A DNA stretch of 64,000 nt from Alkaliflexus imshenetskii DSM 15055 (GCF_000517065.1 NZ_KI912105.1:1472405-1536404), one strand, 5' to 3'. Shown: positions 48,929 through 59,083, numbered from the stretch's first letter. A program made the numbers and translations. Notes: a model not told the origin generated them from the letters alone.

Positions 48929-49726
48929 ATGAAACAACCATTAGCGTATATACATCCCGAAGCGAAAATAGCTCCAAACGTTGTTATCGACCCCTTTGTG
49001 ACCATCGATAAAAATGTTGTAATTGGTGAAGGAACCCGAATTGGCTCCAATGCTACCATCCTCGAAGGAACAACCATCGGAAAAAACTGCAATATTTTTC
49101 CGGGAGCAGTAATTGGTGCCATACCTCAGGATTTAAAGTTTGCCGGCGAAGATACTACTGTTGAAATTGGAGACAACACAACCATTCGTGAATTTGTAAC
49201 CGTAAACCGTGGTACAAAAGCCAAAGGAAAAACTGTGATTGGGAAAAACTGTCTGTTGATGGCTTATGTGCATGTGGCACACGACGCCATTATCGGGAAC
49301 AATGTAATTTTAGTAAACAGTGTGCAGGTTGCTGGTGAAGTTGTAATTGATGACTGGGCCATTATAGGCGGATTGTCGGCCATTCACCAGTTTGTGCACA
49401 TTGGTGCGCATGTGATGATAGCCGGTGGATCATTGGTTGGAAAGGATGTGCCACCCTACGTTAAAGCCGGTCGTGAACGATTGTCATACGTTGGAGTAAA
49501 CTCTATCGGTCTTCGCCGCAGAAACTTCACGAACGAACAAATTCGTGACATTCAGGATTGCTACAGAATGTTGTTCCAGTCGAGCCTTAACAATTCCGAT
49601 GCCACCGCCAGAATTGAAGCAGAACTACCTGCTTCAAGAGAACGTGACGAGATTATCCTCTTTGTTAAAAACTCACAACGAGGCATTATAAAAGGATACA
49701 GTCCGGGTGTTGGAAGCGAAGACTAA
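48929..49726 (+). CDS. lpxA: UDP-N-acetylglucosamine acyltransferase
   Basis: First step of lipid A synthesis, 265 residues. The hexapeptide-repeat helix (IAPNVVIDPFVTIDKNVVIGEG) contains the catalytic His in MAYVHVAHDAIIGN. The C-terminal helical part (NEQIRDIQDCYRMLF) is typical. Last gene of the lpxD-lpxC/fabZ-lpxA set; a strong terminator follows. Confidence 0.97.
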   Translation: MKQPLAYIHPEAKIAPNVVIDPFVTIDKNVVIGEGTRIGSNATILEGTTIGKNCNIFPGAVIGAIPQDLKFAGEDTTVEIGDNTTIREFVTVNRGTKAKGKTVIGKNCLLMAYVHVAHDAIIGNNVILVNSVQVAGEVVIDDWAIIGGLSAIHQFVHIGAHVMIAGGSLVGKDVPPYVKAGRERLSYVGVNSIGLRRRNFTNEQIRDIQDCYRMLFQSSLNNSDATARIEAELPASRERDEIILFVKNSQRGIIKGYSPGVGSED

Positions 49727-49748
49727 GCCCAACATATAATAGGAAAAT

Positions 49749-49795
49749 ACCAAACGCCGGAAACAGACATTTGACTATCTGTTCCGGCGTTTGGT
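49749..49795 (+). terminator. Bidirectional terminator between lpxA and pdxA
   Basis: A long stem pairs 49749-49767 with 49778-49795 (core CCAAACGCCGG/CCGGCGTTTGG) with one bulged A. T-rich sequence follows on the right. Confidence 0.85.
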
Positions 49796-49831
49796 GTTTA
49801 TTTACATATTGATACGCAACTCCTCCAGAGA

Positions 49832-50893
49832 TTACTCCCCGGCGCCAAGCGTATTCAAATCTACCAATTTTAATGGATTTGCCCTTAGCTCATCGTCCAT
49901 CAGTCTGTTGTTATAAATATCTATAGCCATATAGATAGCCGAAAGGAATGACTGCTCATCGGCAAGGTTCTGCCCGGCTATTTCAAATGCGGTGCCATGA
50001 TCAGGCGAGGTTCTGATTACAGAAAGTCCGGCGGTATAGTTCACCCCCGATGAGAAAGCGAGTGCCTTAAATGGCGTAAGCCCTTGATCGTGGTACATCG
50101 CTAAAATGGCATCGAATTTTCGCATGTTTTCGGTAGCAAAAAAACCATCTGCCGGGAAAGGCCCAAATGCCAGAATACCTTCCTGTTTGGCAGCCTCCAA
50201 TGCGGGGATGATTACATCTTTCTCCTCACTGCCGAGCAAACCATCATCTCCGGCATGTGGGTTTAGCCCCAACACAGCAATTCGCGGCTTACGAATGACG
50301 AAATCGCGTTTTAGGCATGCATTAAGAATTCGTAGTTTTTCGATAATCAACTCTTTGCTCAAAGCAGCACTTACATCTTTCAATGGTATGTGGCCGGTAA
50401 CTACTCCTACACGCAAAATATCGCTAACCAACAACATTAGAGGCTTACCTCCGAAAGAACTGGCCAAAAACTCGGTATGGCCGGGGAAATTAAAATCCTT
50501 TGATTGTATCACCTTTTTATTGATTGGCGCCGTAACCAACACATGAACGCCTCCATTGTGCAAGTCCTCCACAGCCTTTTCAAGTGCCACAAAAGCAGCC
50601 TGTCCGCTCACATCTGTGGCCTTACCCAGTTCCACCCGAACATTGTCGTCCACACAATTCACGATGTTGATACGTTTAGAATGGGCCTCTTCGCCGTTGC
50701 GTACGCTGTTCAGACTGATGGCGGGCAAATTCAATGCTTTACGATGATAAGCAGCCACCTTTGATGATCCGTAAATTACCGGCGTACATATCTCCAGCAT
50801 TCGCGGGTCGGCAAGAGCTTTAAATATAACCTCATAGCCAATGCCATTGATATCCCCGTGGGTAATGGCAACTTTTATTTTTTCAGAACTCAT
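49832..50893 (-). CDS. pdxA: 4-hydroxythreonine-4-phosphate dehydrogenase
   Basis: NAD-dependent step of pyridoxal phosphate synthesis, 353 residues, cytosolic. Conserved blocks are THGDINGIGYEV, NKKVIQSKDFNFPGHTEFLA and the metal-binding AMYHDQGLTPFKALAF. It lies 31 bp after the aminopeptidase gene in the same direction. Confidence 0.95.
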   Translation of the reverse strand: MSSEKIKVAITHGDINGIGYEVIFKALADPRMLEICTPVIYGSSKVAAYHRKALNLPAISLNSVRNGEEAHSKRINIVNCVDDNVRVELGKATDVSGQAAFVALEKAVEDLHNGGVHVLVTAPINKKVIQSKDFNFPGHTEFLASSFGGKPLMLLVSDILRVGVVTGHIPLKDVSAALSKELIIEKLRILNACLKRDFVIRKPRIAVLGLNPHAGDDGLLGSEEKDVIIPALEAAKQEGILAFGPFPADGFFATENMRKFDAILAMYHDQGLTPFKALAFSSGVNYTAGLSVIRTSPDHGTAFEIAGQNLADEQSFLSAIYMAIDIYNNRLMDDELRANPLKLVDLNTLGAGE

Positions 50894-50924
50894 AATCGAA
50901 TAGTATTAATGGGTATGGTTTAAA

Positions 50925-52388
50925 CTACTTTGTTTTTCCGGTTTCTGCGCTCACAGTTAACGATTCAAAAAAGCGATACAACAACCTCACACCAACGCCT
51001 GTGCCGCCAATACCCCGATAATTGGTTCGGGCAGATAAAAACGCAGGCCCTGCAATGTCGAGGTGTATCCAGGGAGAATCAATAAACCGCGATAAAAACT
51101 TACCGGCAGTAATGGCGCCAGCCTCACGTCCGCCAAGATTTTTTATGTCGGCAACTTCTGACTTAATCTCATCATCATAATCGGACCAGAAAGGGAACCA
51201 TACAACGCGCTCTCCTGTAAGCTCTCCTGCTTCCCATAGTTTGGTCTTCATCTCTTCACCTGCCGTTCCCATGCCCACCATACCATGCGAACCAATTGCC
51301 ATAACAGCACTTCCTGTAAGCGTTGCAAGGTCAATCACCAATTCGGGCTCATACCTTTTGGCAAAGCTCAGAGCATCCGCCAATATCAAACGTCCCTCGG
51401 CATCAGTATTAATAATTTCAACCGTTGTGCCATTGTGCATCGTTAAAATATCACCCGGAACAATGGCGTTACCCCCAGGGCGGTTATCGGTGGCAGGCAC
51501 AAGGCCAATTACATGTACAGGTAGATTATTGGCAACAATGGCTGCAAATGCACCCACCACAGACGCTGCACCACTCATGTCACACTTCATGGTATCAAGA
51601 CTTCCGGGTGGTGTTTTTAAGTTTATACCTCCGGTGTCAAACACTACGCCTTTACCAACAAGCACATAGGGCCTACTGTTCACGGCATTTTCAGGTTTCC
51701 ACTCAAGAACAGAAAATGTTGGAGGATCCACGCTGCCCTGATTAACAGCCAACAGGCCGCCCATCTTCAACGATTCAATTTTCTTTTTGTTGAAAACCTC
51801 AGCACTGAAACCCAAGCGTGCTCCCTCCTCAAGAATGATTTCACCCAAACGCTCGGCTGTAAGATAACCAACAGGTTCATTTACCAGATCGCGGGCAAGA
51901 AAAACAGCCTCGTTCAAACGGTTCAGGGCAGCAAGTTCACAACCGGAGACAGCAGGGCTTACAACCATAACATCCAGACTACTCGGGATGTCGCTGTTTG
52001 TTTTATATTTTTCGAATCGATACGAACTCAAAGACAGTCCTTCGGCAATGGCCAATGTCAAACTTCCTGCATCAATCAGATCGATAAGTGCGACAGACTG
52101 ATATTTTTCATCGAACAACAGCTTACTTATTGAGGCGCCATGTCTTCTAAGTTTCTCGCTCAGTTCATTGCCACCCTCAGTTTGGTCAGGAGTCAAAACA
52201 AATACCAAAGAATTTAAGCGGTTGAGTGACACAAAATCAACAGCACTCTCAGACTCCTGTTTACGCCGGATGTAGGCAACCTCGGCCTCGGAAAACTGGA
52301 AATCCTTCAACATGGTTAAATCGGAAACCACAAACACCTTACTAACTGCCTCAGGAATATCTAAAACTGAACGTAAAATAACTGACAT
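50925..52388 (-). CDS. Leucyl aminopeptidase family M17 protease
   Basis: Dimetal cytosolic aminopeptidase, 487 residues. The M17 signature NTDAEGRLILADAL and the metal ligands in VGKGVVFDTGGINLKTP and DMSGAA are present. A role in peptide turnover is expected. Part of a minus-strand group with pdxA and two small conserved genes. Confidence 0.95.
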   Translation of the reverse strand: MSVILRSVLDIPEAVSKVFVVSDLTMLKDFQFSEAEVAYIRRKQESESAVDFVSLNRLNSLVFVLTPDQTEGGNELSEKLRRHGASISKLLFDEKYQSVALIDLIDAGSLTLAIAEGLSLSSYRFEKYKTNSDIPSSLDVMVVSPAVSGCELAALNRLNEAVFLARDLVNEPVGYLTAERLGEIILEEGARLGFSAEVFNKKKIESLKMGGLLAVNQGSVDPPTFSVLEWKPENAVNSRPYVLVGKGVVFDTGGINLKTPPGSLDTMKCDMSGAASVVGAFAAIVANNLPVHVIGLVPATDNRPGGNAIVPGDILTMHNGTTVEIINTDAEGRLILADALSFAKRYEPELVIDLATLTGSAVMAIGSHGMVGMGTAGEEMKTKLWEAGELTGERVVWFPFWSDYDDEIKSEVADIKNLGGREAGAITAGKFLSRFIDSPWIHLDIAGPAFLSARTNYRGIGGTGVGVRLLYRFFESLTVSAETGKTK

Positions 52389-52447
52389 AGAAAATTATTT
52401 AAAATAGGTCACACAAAAGACGTACCTGTATGAAGAAAAATTACAAC

Positions 52448-52819
52448 TCATCCGTTATTGCGGAAATATTCGCGAAACAGAACCTTTTTAAGTTCGCGGT
52501 GAATAATTAATTCGGTGATGATTCGGGAATAGGGAAAGCCTTTCATATCTTCTTCGTAGCGGGCAATTTCAACATCATTTATATCAATCCGGTAGAGTAA
52601 ACCCATGAAACGCGGATAGCTGTGTTGAATCAGATATGCCACATGCGGCTCCATTTGCGATGCCAATTCATCGTAAAAAGAGCCCGTATTGCCCGAAAAA
52701 GTCACCTCGAGGTTGAACTCCCCAAAGTCCTTGATTATTTGCGCTGCCGTTTCACGTATCAGTTCATCCCGTTTGGCAGCCCGGGAGAGTTCATCCTTGG
52801 AAAACAGAGGTAAACCCAT
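52448..52819 (-). CDS. Conserved protein of unknown function (123 aa)
   Basis: Small soluble protein with no signal peptide. Mixed alpha/beta pattern; notable stretches are FNLEVTFSGNTGSFYDEL and VAYLIQHSYPRFMGLLYRIDINDVEIARYEED. I do not recognise a named domain. It sits 5 bp after the DUF4837 lipoprotein gene and before the aminopeptidase, which supports a real gene in an operon. Confidence 0.75.
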   Translation of the reverse strand: MGLPLFSKDELSRAAKRDELIRETAAQIIKDFGEFNLEVTFSGNTGSFYDELASQMEPHVAYLIQHSYPRFMGLLYRIDINDVEIARYEEDMKGFPYSRIITELIIHRELKKVLFREYFRNNG

Positions 52820-52824
52820 TCCGA

Positions 52825-53859
52825 TTAGTTATTAGCTGATTCGCCTGAATTGGGAAACTCCACTGAATAAAAGAGAGATTCAACCTGCCACACAAGGTTT
52901 CTTTTTGCTGGTTTTTCAGGCATATACACATATCCATCGGTAACAACTACACGGTTATTGGCTTTGTCATGATGCGCAAACAATACAAATGGGCCACCCA
53001 TCAGGTCGCCTATAACTTTCCATAAGCCACGCAACTCAACAGCATCATGTTCATTTACTTTGAGACGCTTATATGTAATAGGGATAGTATGTTCAGTGCT
53101 CATGAAAGAGCCTTGCGAAGGACCTGGCACATTAGCCCTTAGCACAGAATCCCGTTTGTTTAAAAGGTATTCGCGTGAAAGGGTGCCCTCTCCAACATAA
53201 TCGAATGAATAAATAAACAGACCCTGGCTGGTAGTAGGTGTTTCGTCAGACATCCAGGAAAAAGATTCAGTGCTTTTGTTTGAAGTAAACGTTGTTGGGA
53301 TGGTCATTCGCATATTCCACTGGCTCTGCACATTATTTACAAGCTGTGCATTGGCATATTGCTTGTAATAGTCGAGACTGCGCTGACGTTCGGCGCGCAG
53401 AAAAAATCCTATCAATCTCAGCTCCTCCTTATCCAGCAGCTCGAGGAACTTTTCAGGGGTGCGGGCATTAATTTGTGCCAAAGCTTGTCCCTTAGCCCAA
53501 TTACTCTCTGAGAAGAAACGTACCCCCTCGTTCTCTACCTCGTCATCGATACGGGTAATTAACAAATTTCGGAACGTACGCATCGAACCTGAAAAAGCCC
53601 TGTGCGGCGTAATGGATAGATTAAAGATAGGCTCCGCCTGTGGCAACCCTTCCATGGGCTGTCTCAGCACAGCCTGAATTGCTTCGCCCTCTGGCCCATT
53701 GCGCCAACGGTCATCCATAACCACCAACAGTTCACCCATGGCGCCCGTCATATTGGGCTTATAACCTTCGCTTTTACACCCCGCAAAAGCAGCTATTAAC
53801 ACCAAAACCAGGAACATTTGAACCCAGCGAGACCGGCCTGTAAAAACCCTGAATTTCAT
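52825..53859 (-). CDS. DUF4837 family lipoprotein
   Basis: 344-residue predicted lipoprotein. The N-terminal signal peptide ends in the lipobox AAFAGC with lipidated Cys28. After it comes the DUF4837 domain (GAMGELLVVMDDRWRNGPEGEAIQAV...). Family members are Bacteroidetes-specific envelope proteins of unknown function. First gene of the group running toward pdxA. Confidence 0.88.
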   Translation of the reverse strand: MKFRVFTGRSRWVQMFLVLVLIAAFAGCKSEGYKPNMTGAMGELLVVMDDRWRNGPEGEAIQAVLRQPMEGLPQAEPIFNLSITPHRAFSGSMRTFRNLLITRIDDEVENEGVRFFSESNWAKGQALAQINARTPEKFLELLDKEELRLIGFFLRAERQRSLDYYKQYANAQLVNNVQSQWNMRMTIPTTFTSNKSTESFSWMSDETPTTSQGLFIYSFDYVGEGTLSREYLLNKRDSVLRANVPGPSQGSFMSTEHTIPITYKRLKVNEHDAVELRGLWKVIGDLMGGPFVLFAHHDKANNRVVVTDGYVYMPEKPAKRNLVWQVESLFYSVEFPNSGESANN

Positions 53860-54026
53860 ATATATATACGATTTAATTCACAATATTCAATTCGCAGAAC
53901 TATGCATTGATTAGTTCTCAGATACGCCATTGCCACTCATCTTTACAAACGAAGAATGCCCCTTCAAGGTACAAAAAAAATGAGGCTGTTGGCTAATTTA
54001 ATGTTCAGACAAAGTTTTGCATTGCC

Positions 54027-55169
54027 CTAATCCTTATAGACAAAGAAAAATGGACTTTCAGGTTTCTTGTACCATATTACCAACTGCTGACCAGCAATGA
54101 GGTTGCGTGTTTTAAGGTTATTCCATTTTTGCATATCCTCAACCCTAACGCCGTAATCCATTGCAATGCGGTGGAAAAACTCACCCGGACGCACCCGGTG
54201 AACAACACGTTCACGACCAAAAGTATCTCCAATTGGCCTTTGTGCCGCTACCGGAGGAGCACTCTCTTCGCGCAATTTGCTCCGCGATTGAATGAACAGG
54301 AGCACTTTATCCTGTGGTACAACTATTTGCACCGGCTCACCCAAAACCGGAATAAAATCTCTGGTAAATACAGGATTTAACAACCTCAGCATATCCATAG
54401 GAACGTCAATCAATTGCGACAATTGATGAAATGAGATGCTTTTATCGGTAAAAACAAATCCCAAATCATCGTAGCGGAATGGCGCATTTAAAGGAACAAT
54501 GCCATACAACTCATAATAATTCATGACATAATTAACGGCAATAAATGCAGGCACATAGTTTTGGGTCTCCTTTGAAAGATGGTGCCTTATTTTCCAAAAA
54601 TCAGTTTCTCCTCCGGATTTGGTGATTGCATCCTGAACAACAGCAATACCGCCGTTATATGCGGCCATAACAAGATTCCAGTCGTGAAAATTATCATACA
54701 AATACTTGAGATAATTACAAGCTGCCTCGGTTGATTTGACGGGGTCGCATCGTTCATCTACATAAGAAGTAACCTTCAGATTGAAAAGCCGTCCGGCATG
54801 AAACAGAAACTGCCACAATCCCATGGCGCCTGAGGTTGATTTGGCGCGTGGTTCAAGGGCTGACTCTACGATGGCGAGGTACTTAAGTTCCAAAGGCAAG
54901 CCCAATCTGTCCAGGTGCTCTTCAAAGAGCGGGAAATAGAGTTCCGCCCTTCCGATGATGGCAGCCAAATGCTCTCGTCGGCGAATGGTATATACATCAA
55001 TATACGATTGCACATCCCTGTGATAAACCAATGACATTGGTGTTTGAGCGTCCAAGACCCGTATCTTGGACTCGACTGTAACAGCCGACACCTCGTGTCT
55101 GCTACCAGTATTGCCAAAAGCAGGGAACAATCCCAACACAAAAAAGAACAAAGCCAAACGTATTCCCAT
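54027..55169 (-). CDS. MltD-like lytic transglycosylase with LysM
   Basis: 380-residue periplasmic muramidase that cleaves peptidoglycan. The signal peptide is at about 1-20. The SLT domain has the catalytic Glu in LAIVESALEPRAKSTSGAMGLWQF, and MAAYNGG follows. One C-terminal LysM repeat (HRVRPGEFFHRIAMDYGVRVEDMQKWN) binds the wall. ATG 55169 gives the proper signal peptide. Located near tatA and rseP. Confidence 0.92.
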   Translation of the reverse strand: MGIRLALFFFVLGLFPAFGNTGSRHEVSAVTVESKIRVLDAQTPMSLVYHRDVQSYIDVYTIRRREHLAAIIGRAELYFPLFEEHLDRLGLPLELKYLAIVESALEPRAKSTSGAMGLWQFLFHAGRLFNLKVTSYVDERCDPVKSTEAACNYLKYLYDNFHDWNLVMAAYNGGIAVVQDAITKSGGETDFWKIRHHLSKETQNYVPAFIAVNYVMNYYELYGIVPLNAPFRYDDLGFVFTDKSISFHQLSQLIDVPMDMLRLLNPVFTRDFIPVLGEPVQIVVPQDKVLLFIQSRSKLREESAPPVAAQRPIGDTFGRERVVHRVRPGEFFHRIAMDYGVRVEDMQKWNNLKTRNLIAGQQLVIWYKKPESPFFFVYKD

Positions 55170-55286
55170 AAACGTAATCTTGCGTCTGATAAAAAGAAAA
55201 GGCCCGGTGAATATTTCCATTCAGGGGGCCATATATTTCAATACATTGAGTACTGTTGAATAGTATTAAGAAACCTTTCGGGAAAA

Positions 55287-55496
55287 CTATCCTTTCAAAG
55301 CCTCAGTCTTGTCGTCTGATTCTTTCTTTGTATCGTCGCTTTCATTTCTGGCCTTCTTGAACTCTTTCATGCCTTGACCGAGCCCTTTCATAAGTTCAGG
55401 TATTTTTCGCCCACCAAAAAGAAGGACAACAATAAGGATGATTACAATTAACTCCCATCCGCCGGGCATGCCGAGTAAAAACAATTGAGACATCAT
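55287..55496 (-). CDS. tatA: Twin-arginine translocase subunit TatA/E
   Basis: 69-residue Tat channel component. A single N-terminal helix (GWELIVIILIVVLLFGG) is followed by the amphipathic KIPELMKGLGQGMKEFKKA and a charged tail. Starts at ATG 55496 or 55493. No tatB/tatC is adjacent. Confidence 0.95.
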   Translation of the reverse strand: MMSQLFLLGMPGGWELIVIILIVVLLFGGRKIPELMKGLGQGMKEFKKARNESDDTKKESDDKTEALKG

Positions 55497-55519
55497 AAAA
55501 ATTTGGTTTTAGTTATTTA

Positions 55520-55527
55520 CAAATGTA
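55520..55527 (-). promoter_or_regulatory. -7 box for tatA (TACATTTG, minus strand)
   Basis: The plus strand reads CAAATGTA, 24 bp upstream of tatA. No -33 TTG at the normal spacing. Confidence 0.4.
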
Positions 55528-55542
55528 CAAATCCTAATCGGA

Positions 55543-56862
55543 TTATTTAAATATCCATCTGTACAAATCGTTACCATTTGCCCAAATAAGTAATCCAAGC
55601 AACAGCACCATGCCAACCATCTGTGCGTGCTCCATAAATTTATCGCTGGGTTTGCGGCGTGCCACTATTTCGTAAATCAAAAAGAGCACATGTCCGCCAT
55701 CCAGAGCCGGAATTGGCAATATATTCATGAAAGCCAATATGATAGACAAAAACGCTGTGGTGTACCAGAAACTCTCCCAATCCCAAACGGGAGCAAACAG
55801 GCTGCCGATGGTACCAAAACCACCTATCTGTTTGGCACCTTCGCGAGAAAATACGAGCTTTAGTTGCTTCACATAGCCGGTGAGCAGATTTACCCCTTTA
55901 TTAATTCCGGCAGGCATAGCCTCAAAAAAACCATAAGACAACTGTCGTGCACCAAGTAATTTGGTAGGTCCCTTTGGCCCAAATCCAAGTTTACCACTTT
56001 CATCCACACTCATATTCAGATGGTAAAGATTTCCATCCCGGTATAGACTAATAAGCGTCTCTTTGTCACGATGGTTGGCCAACTCCGCAGTAAATTGATG
56101 GAAGAAAGGTGTCTCAACATTATCAACTCCCACTATACTGTCATTTTTTTGAAGTCCCCCAATGAAAGCGCCGGAGCCTGGAATAACAGTATCAACAACA
56201 ATCGGAATCCTGAAATCGGCGAGCGTCCTTACACCTGCGGCCAAAATACGTTGGTTTATATCCGAGGGGATTGGCAGCAAAATTTGTTCGCCATTGCGCT
56301 CCACAGTCATTTCTGAAGCATCCTCAAGCAGGATAAGTCTTGTAATTCCAGGTACGGTTTCCACGTCATGTGTTCCTACCTTCAAGACCCGATCTCCCTC
56401 TTGCAGTCCCATTTCTTGTGCTATCGGGTGAAAATAGAGGCCATAGCGGGCATTCTCAGCCGGAATATAGGACTCGCCCCACTTAAACAATATCAGCCAA
56501 AAGATTACAAGTGCAGTAATAAAGTTCACCAAAACACCTCCGACCATTATCAACAGCCTTTGCCATGCAGGTTTTGAGCGGAACTCCCATGACTTTGGTT
56601 CTTCCTTCAACTGCTCCTTGTCCATCGACTCATCTATCATCCCCGAAATCTTCACATATCCTCCCAATGGAAGCCAGCCCAGACCATACTCTGTATCGCC
56701 CTTCTTAAACTTAAATAGCGAAAATCCCGGATTAAAAAACAGATAAAACTTTTCTACGCGTGTTTTAAAAAGACGTGCGAAGAAAAAATGTCCAAATTCA
56801 TGCAGGATAACTAATATGGATAGGCTTAAAATAAGTTGCAATGCTTTAATCAAAAAATCCAT
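55543..56862 (-). CDS. rseP: Site-2 intramembrane metalloprotease RseP
   Basis: 439-residue inner-membrane protease that cleaves anti-sigma factors or signal-peptide remnants. HEFGHFFFAR gives the zinc motif near the N-terminus. A PDZ-like region lies at about 125-310, and the second zinc motif NILPIPALDGG is near the C-terminus. Lies after dxr in the same direction. Confidence 0.95.
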   Translation of the reverse strand: MDFLIKALQLILSLSILVILHEFGHFFFARLFKTRVEKFYLFFNPGFSLFKFKKGDTEYGLGWLPLGGYVKISGMIDESMDKEQLKEEPKSWEFRSKPAWQRLLIMVGGVLVNFITALVIFWLILFKWGESYIPAENARYGLYFHPIAQEMGLQEGDRVLKVGTHDVETVPGITRLILLEDASEMTVERNGEQILLPIPSDINQRILAAGVRTLADFRIPIVVDTVIPGSGAFIGGLQKNDSIVGVDNVETPFFHQFTAELANHRDKETLISLYRDGNLYHLNMSVDESGKLGFGPKGPTKLLGARQLSYGFFEAMPAGINKGVNLLTGYVKQLKLVFSREGAKQIGGFGTIGSLFAPVWDWESFWYTTAFLSIILAFMNILPIPALDGGHVLFLIYEIVARRKPSDKFMEHAQMVGMVLLLGLLIWANGNDLYRWIFK

Positions 56863-56891
56863 CTGTAATACTTTAATTTGTTATTGATTGA

Positions 56892-56899
56892 CAAAGATA
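56892..56899 (-). promoter_or_regulatory. -7 box for rseP (TATCTTTG, minus strand)
   Basis: The plus strand reads CAAAGATA, 29 bp upstream of rseP. No clear -33 element. Confidence 0.42.
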
Positions 56900-56977
56900 T
56901 TCTTTTTCAGACAAATCCATCATAAAATATAAATCTGCCCCTATGACATCTTTGCCGGGTTGCTAATAAACACTTAT

Positions 56978-58132
56978 CTATTTTCTTAATAATGATATAG
57001 CTATCTGACGCGCCTCTGCATCCGATTCGGGATAATCCTTTAGAGATGGACTTGAAATAAAGTGGCATTTTTCAATGGTCTTCTCAATAATATCAGACAT
57101 CTCCACGAATCCACACCGACCATTCAGGAAAGCATCCACAGCTACTTCGTTGGCTGCATTCATAACACATGGTGTGTTTCCTCCGCTATTCATTGCGGCA
57201 AAAGCAATTGACAGGTTCCTAAATACGCTCACATCAGCCCTTTCGAAGGTGAGCGATGGGTAATCCGTAAAACTGAAACGCGGAAATCCATTGGCCAGTC
57301 TACCGGGATATCCCAGTGCATACTGAATGGGTAATTTCATGTCGGGTAGCCCCATCTGTGCTTTTATGGAGCCATCCTGAAACTGAACCATACTATGCAC
57401 TATGGATTGTGGATGCACAACGATTTCAATCTGCTCCGGTTTCAGGTCAAAAAGCCATCTGGCTTCAATGGCCTCAAGGCCTTTATTCATAAGCGAAGCC
57501 GAGTCGATGGTGATTTTATCTCCCATTTTCCAGTTGGGATGATTCAGAGCCTGGCAGCGTGTTACTTTCCTTAAAAACTCGACACCTTTACCGCGAAAAG
57601 GTCCTCCTGAGGCTGTGAGCATTATCTTTTCAATGCTATTGTCCATCTCTCCCTGTAAACACTGAAAAATAGCAGAATGTTCTGAATCCACCGGGATTAC
57701 TGGTACTTTTTTGGTTGCTGACAAAGCCATGATTATTTCACCTGCCACCACCAGTGTCTCCTTGTTGGCAAGTGCCACAGGAATGCCAGCTTCGAGCGCA
57801 CGTACTGTGGGTAAAAGCCCTGAGAAACCAACCATCGAAGTCAGAACCATGTCCACATTTGACATGGCAGCAACCTGCTCAATGGCTTCCTGACCGGCGT
57901 ACACTTTTATTGGCTGACTAGCCAGTGCCTCCTTTATGTGAGCATATTTATCTTTGTTACCAATAACTACCACATTGGGCTGATATTTCAGTGCCTGTGC
58001 AATAAGCGCATCTACATTGTTATTGGCGGTAAGTACTTCAACAGAGAATTTTTCCGGATGGGTATCAACAACCTCCAGAGCCTGCGTTCCGATGGAACCG
58101 GTTGAACCTAAAATGGCTAATCGTTTATGCAT
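56978..58132 (-). CDS. dxr: 1-deoxy-D-xylulose-5-phosphate reductoisomerase
   Basis: Second step of the MEP isoprenoid pathway, NADPH dependent, 384 residues. NADPH-binding GSTGSIGTQAL, the metal-binding VIPVDSEHSAIFQCL and TASGGPFRG are present. 28 bp downstream of the M23 peptidase gene, so probably co-transcribed with it. Confidence 0.97.
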   Translation of the reverse strand: MHKRLAILGSTGSIGTQALEVVDTHPEKFSVEVLTANNNVDALIAQALKYQPNVVVIGNKDKYAHIKEALASQPIKVYAGQEAIEQVAAMSNVDMVLTSMVGFSGLLPTVRALEAGIPVALANKETLVVAGEIIMALSATKKVPVIPVDSEHSAIFQCLQGEMDNSIEKIMLTASGGPFRGKGVEFLRKVTRCQALNHPNWKMGDKITIDSASLMNKGLEAIEARWLFDLKPEQIEIVVHPQSIVHSMVQFQDGSIKAQMGLPDMKLPIQYALGYPGRLANGFPRFSFTDYPSLTFERADVSVFRNLSIAFAAMNSGGNTPCVMNAANEVAVDAFLNGRCGFVEMSDIIEKTIEKCHFISSPSLKDYPESDAEARQIAISLLRK

Positions 58133-58160
58133 TGAATGGGGAAATAAACCGGAAAATTTA

Positions 58161-59045
58161 TCAGAATGAAATATAGTCCACCGGGTTTAGTGGAGTGCCA
58201 TTGTGCCACAATTCAAAATGAAGATGCGGACCAGTGGTTAATTCGCCTGAATTACCAACCCGTGCAATGGCTTCACCTGCTTTAACAAGTTGTCCAACTT
58301 CTTTAAGCAATATCTCATTGTGTTTATAAATGGATATCAAATTATTGGGATGCTGTATTTGTATCACGTACCCAGTCTCTACCGTCCATCCGGAGAACAC
58401 CACCATTCCATCCATGATGGCAGACACTCTGCTACCCGGGGCAGCAACCACATCCACCCCATAATGGCCTGTGGTTTCACCAAAGCCATTTACAATCATT
58501 CCCTTAATCGGGCTAAAGAAGAATGCATTGTCGAGTGCCACCGCTGAAGAACGCGGCGTTGACTGCATAGACAAATTAAAGCGCTCCTCCCTTTCAACTT
58601 GCTTTCGGAACAAAGAATCCTCTACCGAGCGCGAAAACATGACCGGATAGGCATCGCCCGATACAGTTAATGAAGGCTCGTCATCGGGTGATATTGTCTG
58701 CTCAACCTCTTCACCTCTCAAGATAGCCTGAAAAGTGTGTATAAAACGGTCGCGCTTCTCAATTTCTATTACAAGGGAATCCACACGTTGTGCATTTCGA
58801 ACAATCATTAAACGTTGATTGGCATCAGGATATCCAGGAATATACTCTTTTAGTCCGGTAAACGAAATCAACATGATTACCAGAATAATGATTAATATGC
58901 CAAAAGTACCAACCAGTGTAAAAACGTTCAATCTGGACAACCGAATAACGAACAACTCCTCGTATGTTTGCTCGTTAAAAATTGCCAGACGATATTTATT
59001 GCTCAGTTTTCTGAGAAATGATTTCTTTTTCTTGTGTGTACTCAT
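58161..59045 (-). CDS. M23 family metallopeptidase with canonical HxH
   Basis: 294-residue LytM-type endopeptidase anchored by a transmembrane helix at about 37-62 (LVGTFGILIIILVIMLISF). A short coiled-coil region follows, then the M23 domain with HYGVDVVAAPG and the intact HLHFELWHNG motif. Predicted wall-editing enzyme in the periplasm; compare the first M23 protein, where the second His is Asp. Confidence 0.93.
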   Translation of the reverse strand: MSTHKKKKSFLRKLSNKYRLAIFNEQTYEELFVIRLSRLNVFTLVGTFGILIIILVIMLISFTGLKEYIPGYPDANQRLMIVRNAQRVDSLVIEIEKRDRFIHTFQAILRGEEVEQTISPDDEPSLTVSGDAYPVMFSRSVEDSLFRKQVEREERFNLSMQSTPRSSAVALDNAFFFSPIKGMIVNGFGETTGHYGVDVVAAPGSRVSAIMDGMVVFSGWTVETGYVIQIQHPNNLISIYKHNEILLKEVGQLVKAGEAIARVGNSGELTTGPHLHFELWHNGTPLNPVDYISF

Positions 59046-59067
59046 CCAAATAACTTAATGGTGCCAT

Positions 59068-59083
59068 CAAAATTACAAAATTA
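59068..59083 (-). promoter_or_regulatory. Tandem -7 boxes for the M23 gene
   Basis: Two adjacent copies of TAATTTTG on the minus strand, 22 bp before the M23 start. No clear -33. Confidence 0.35.
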
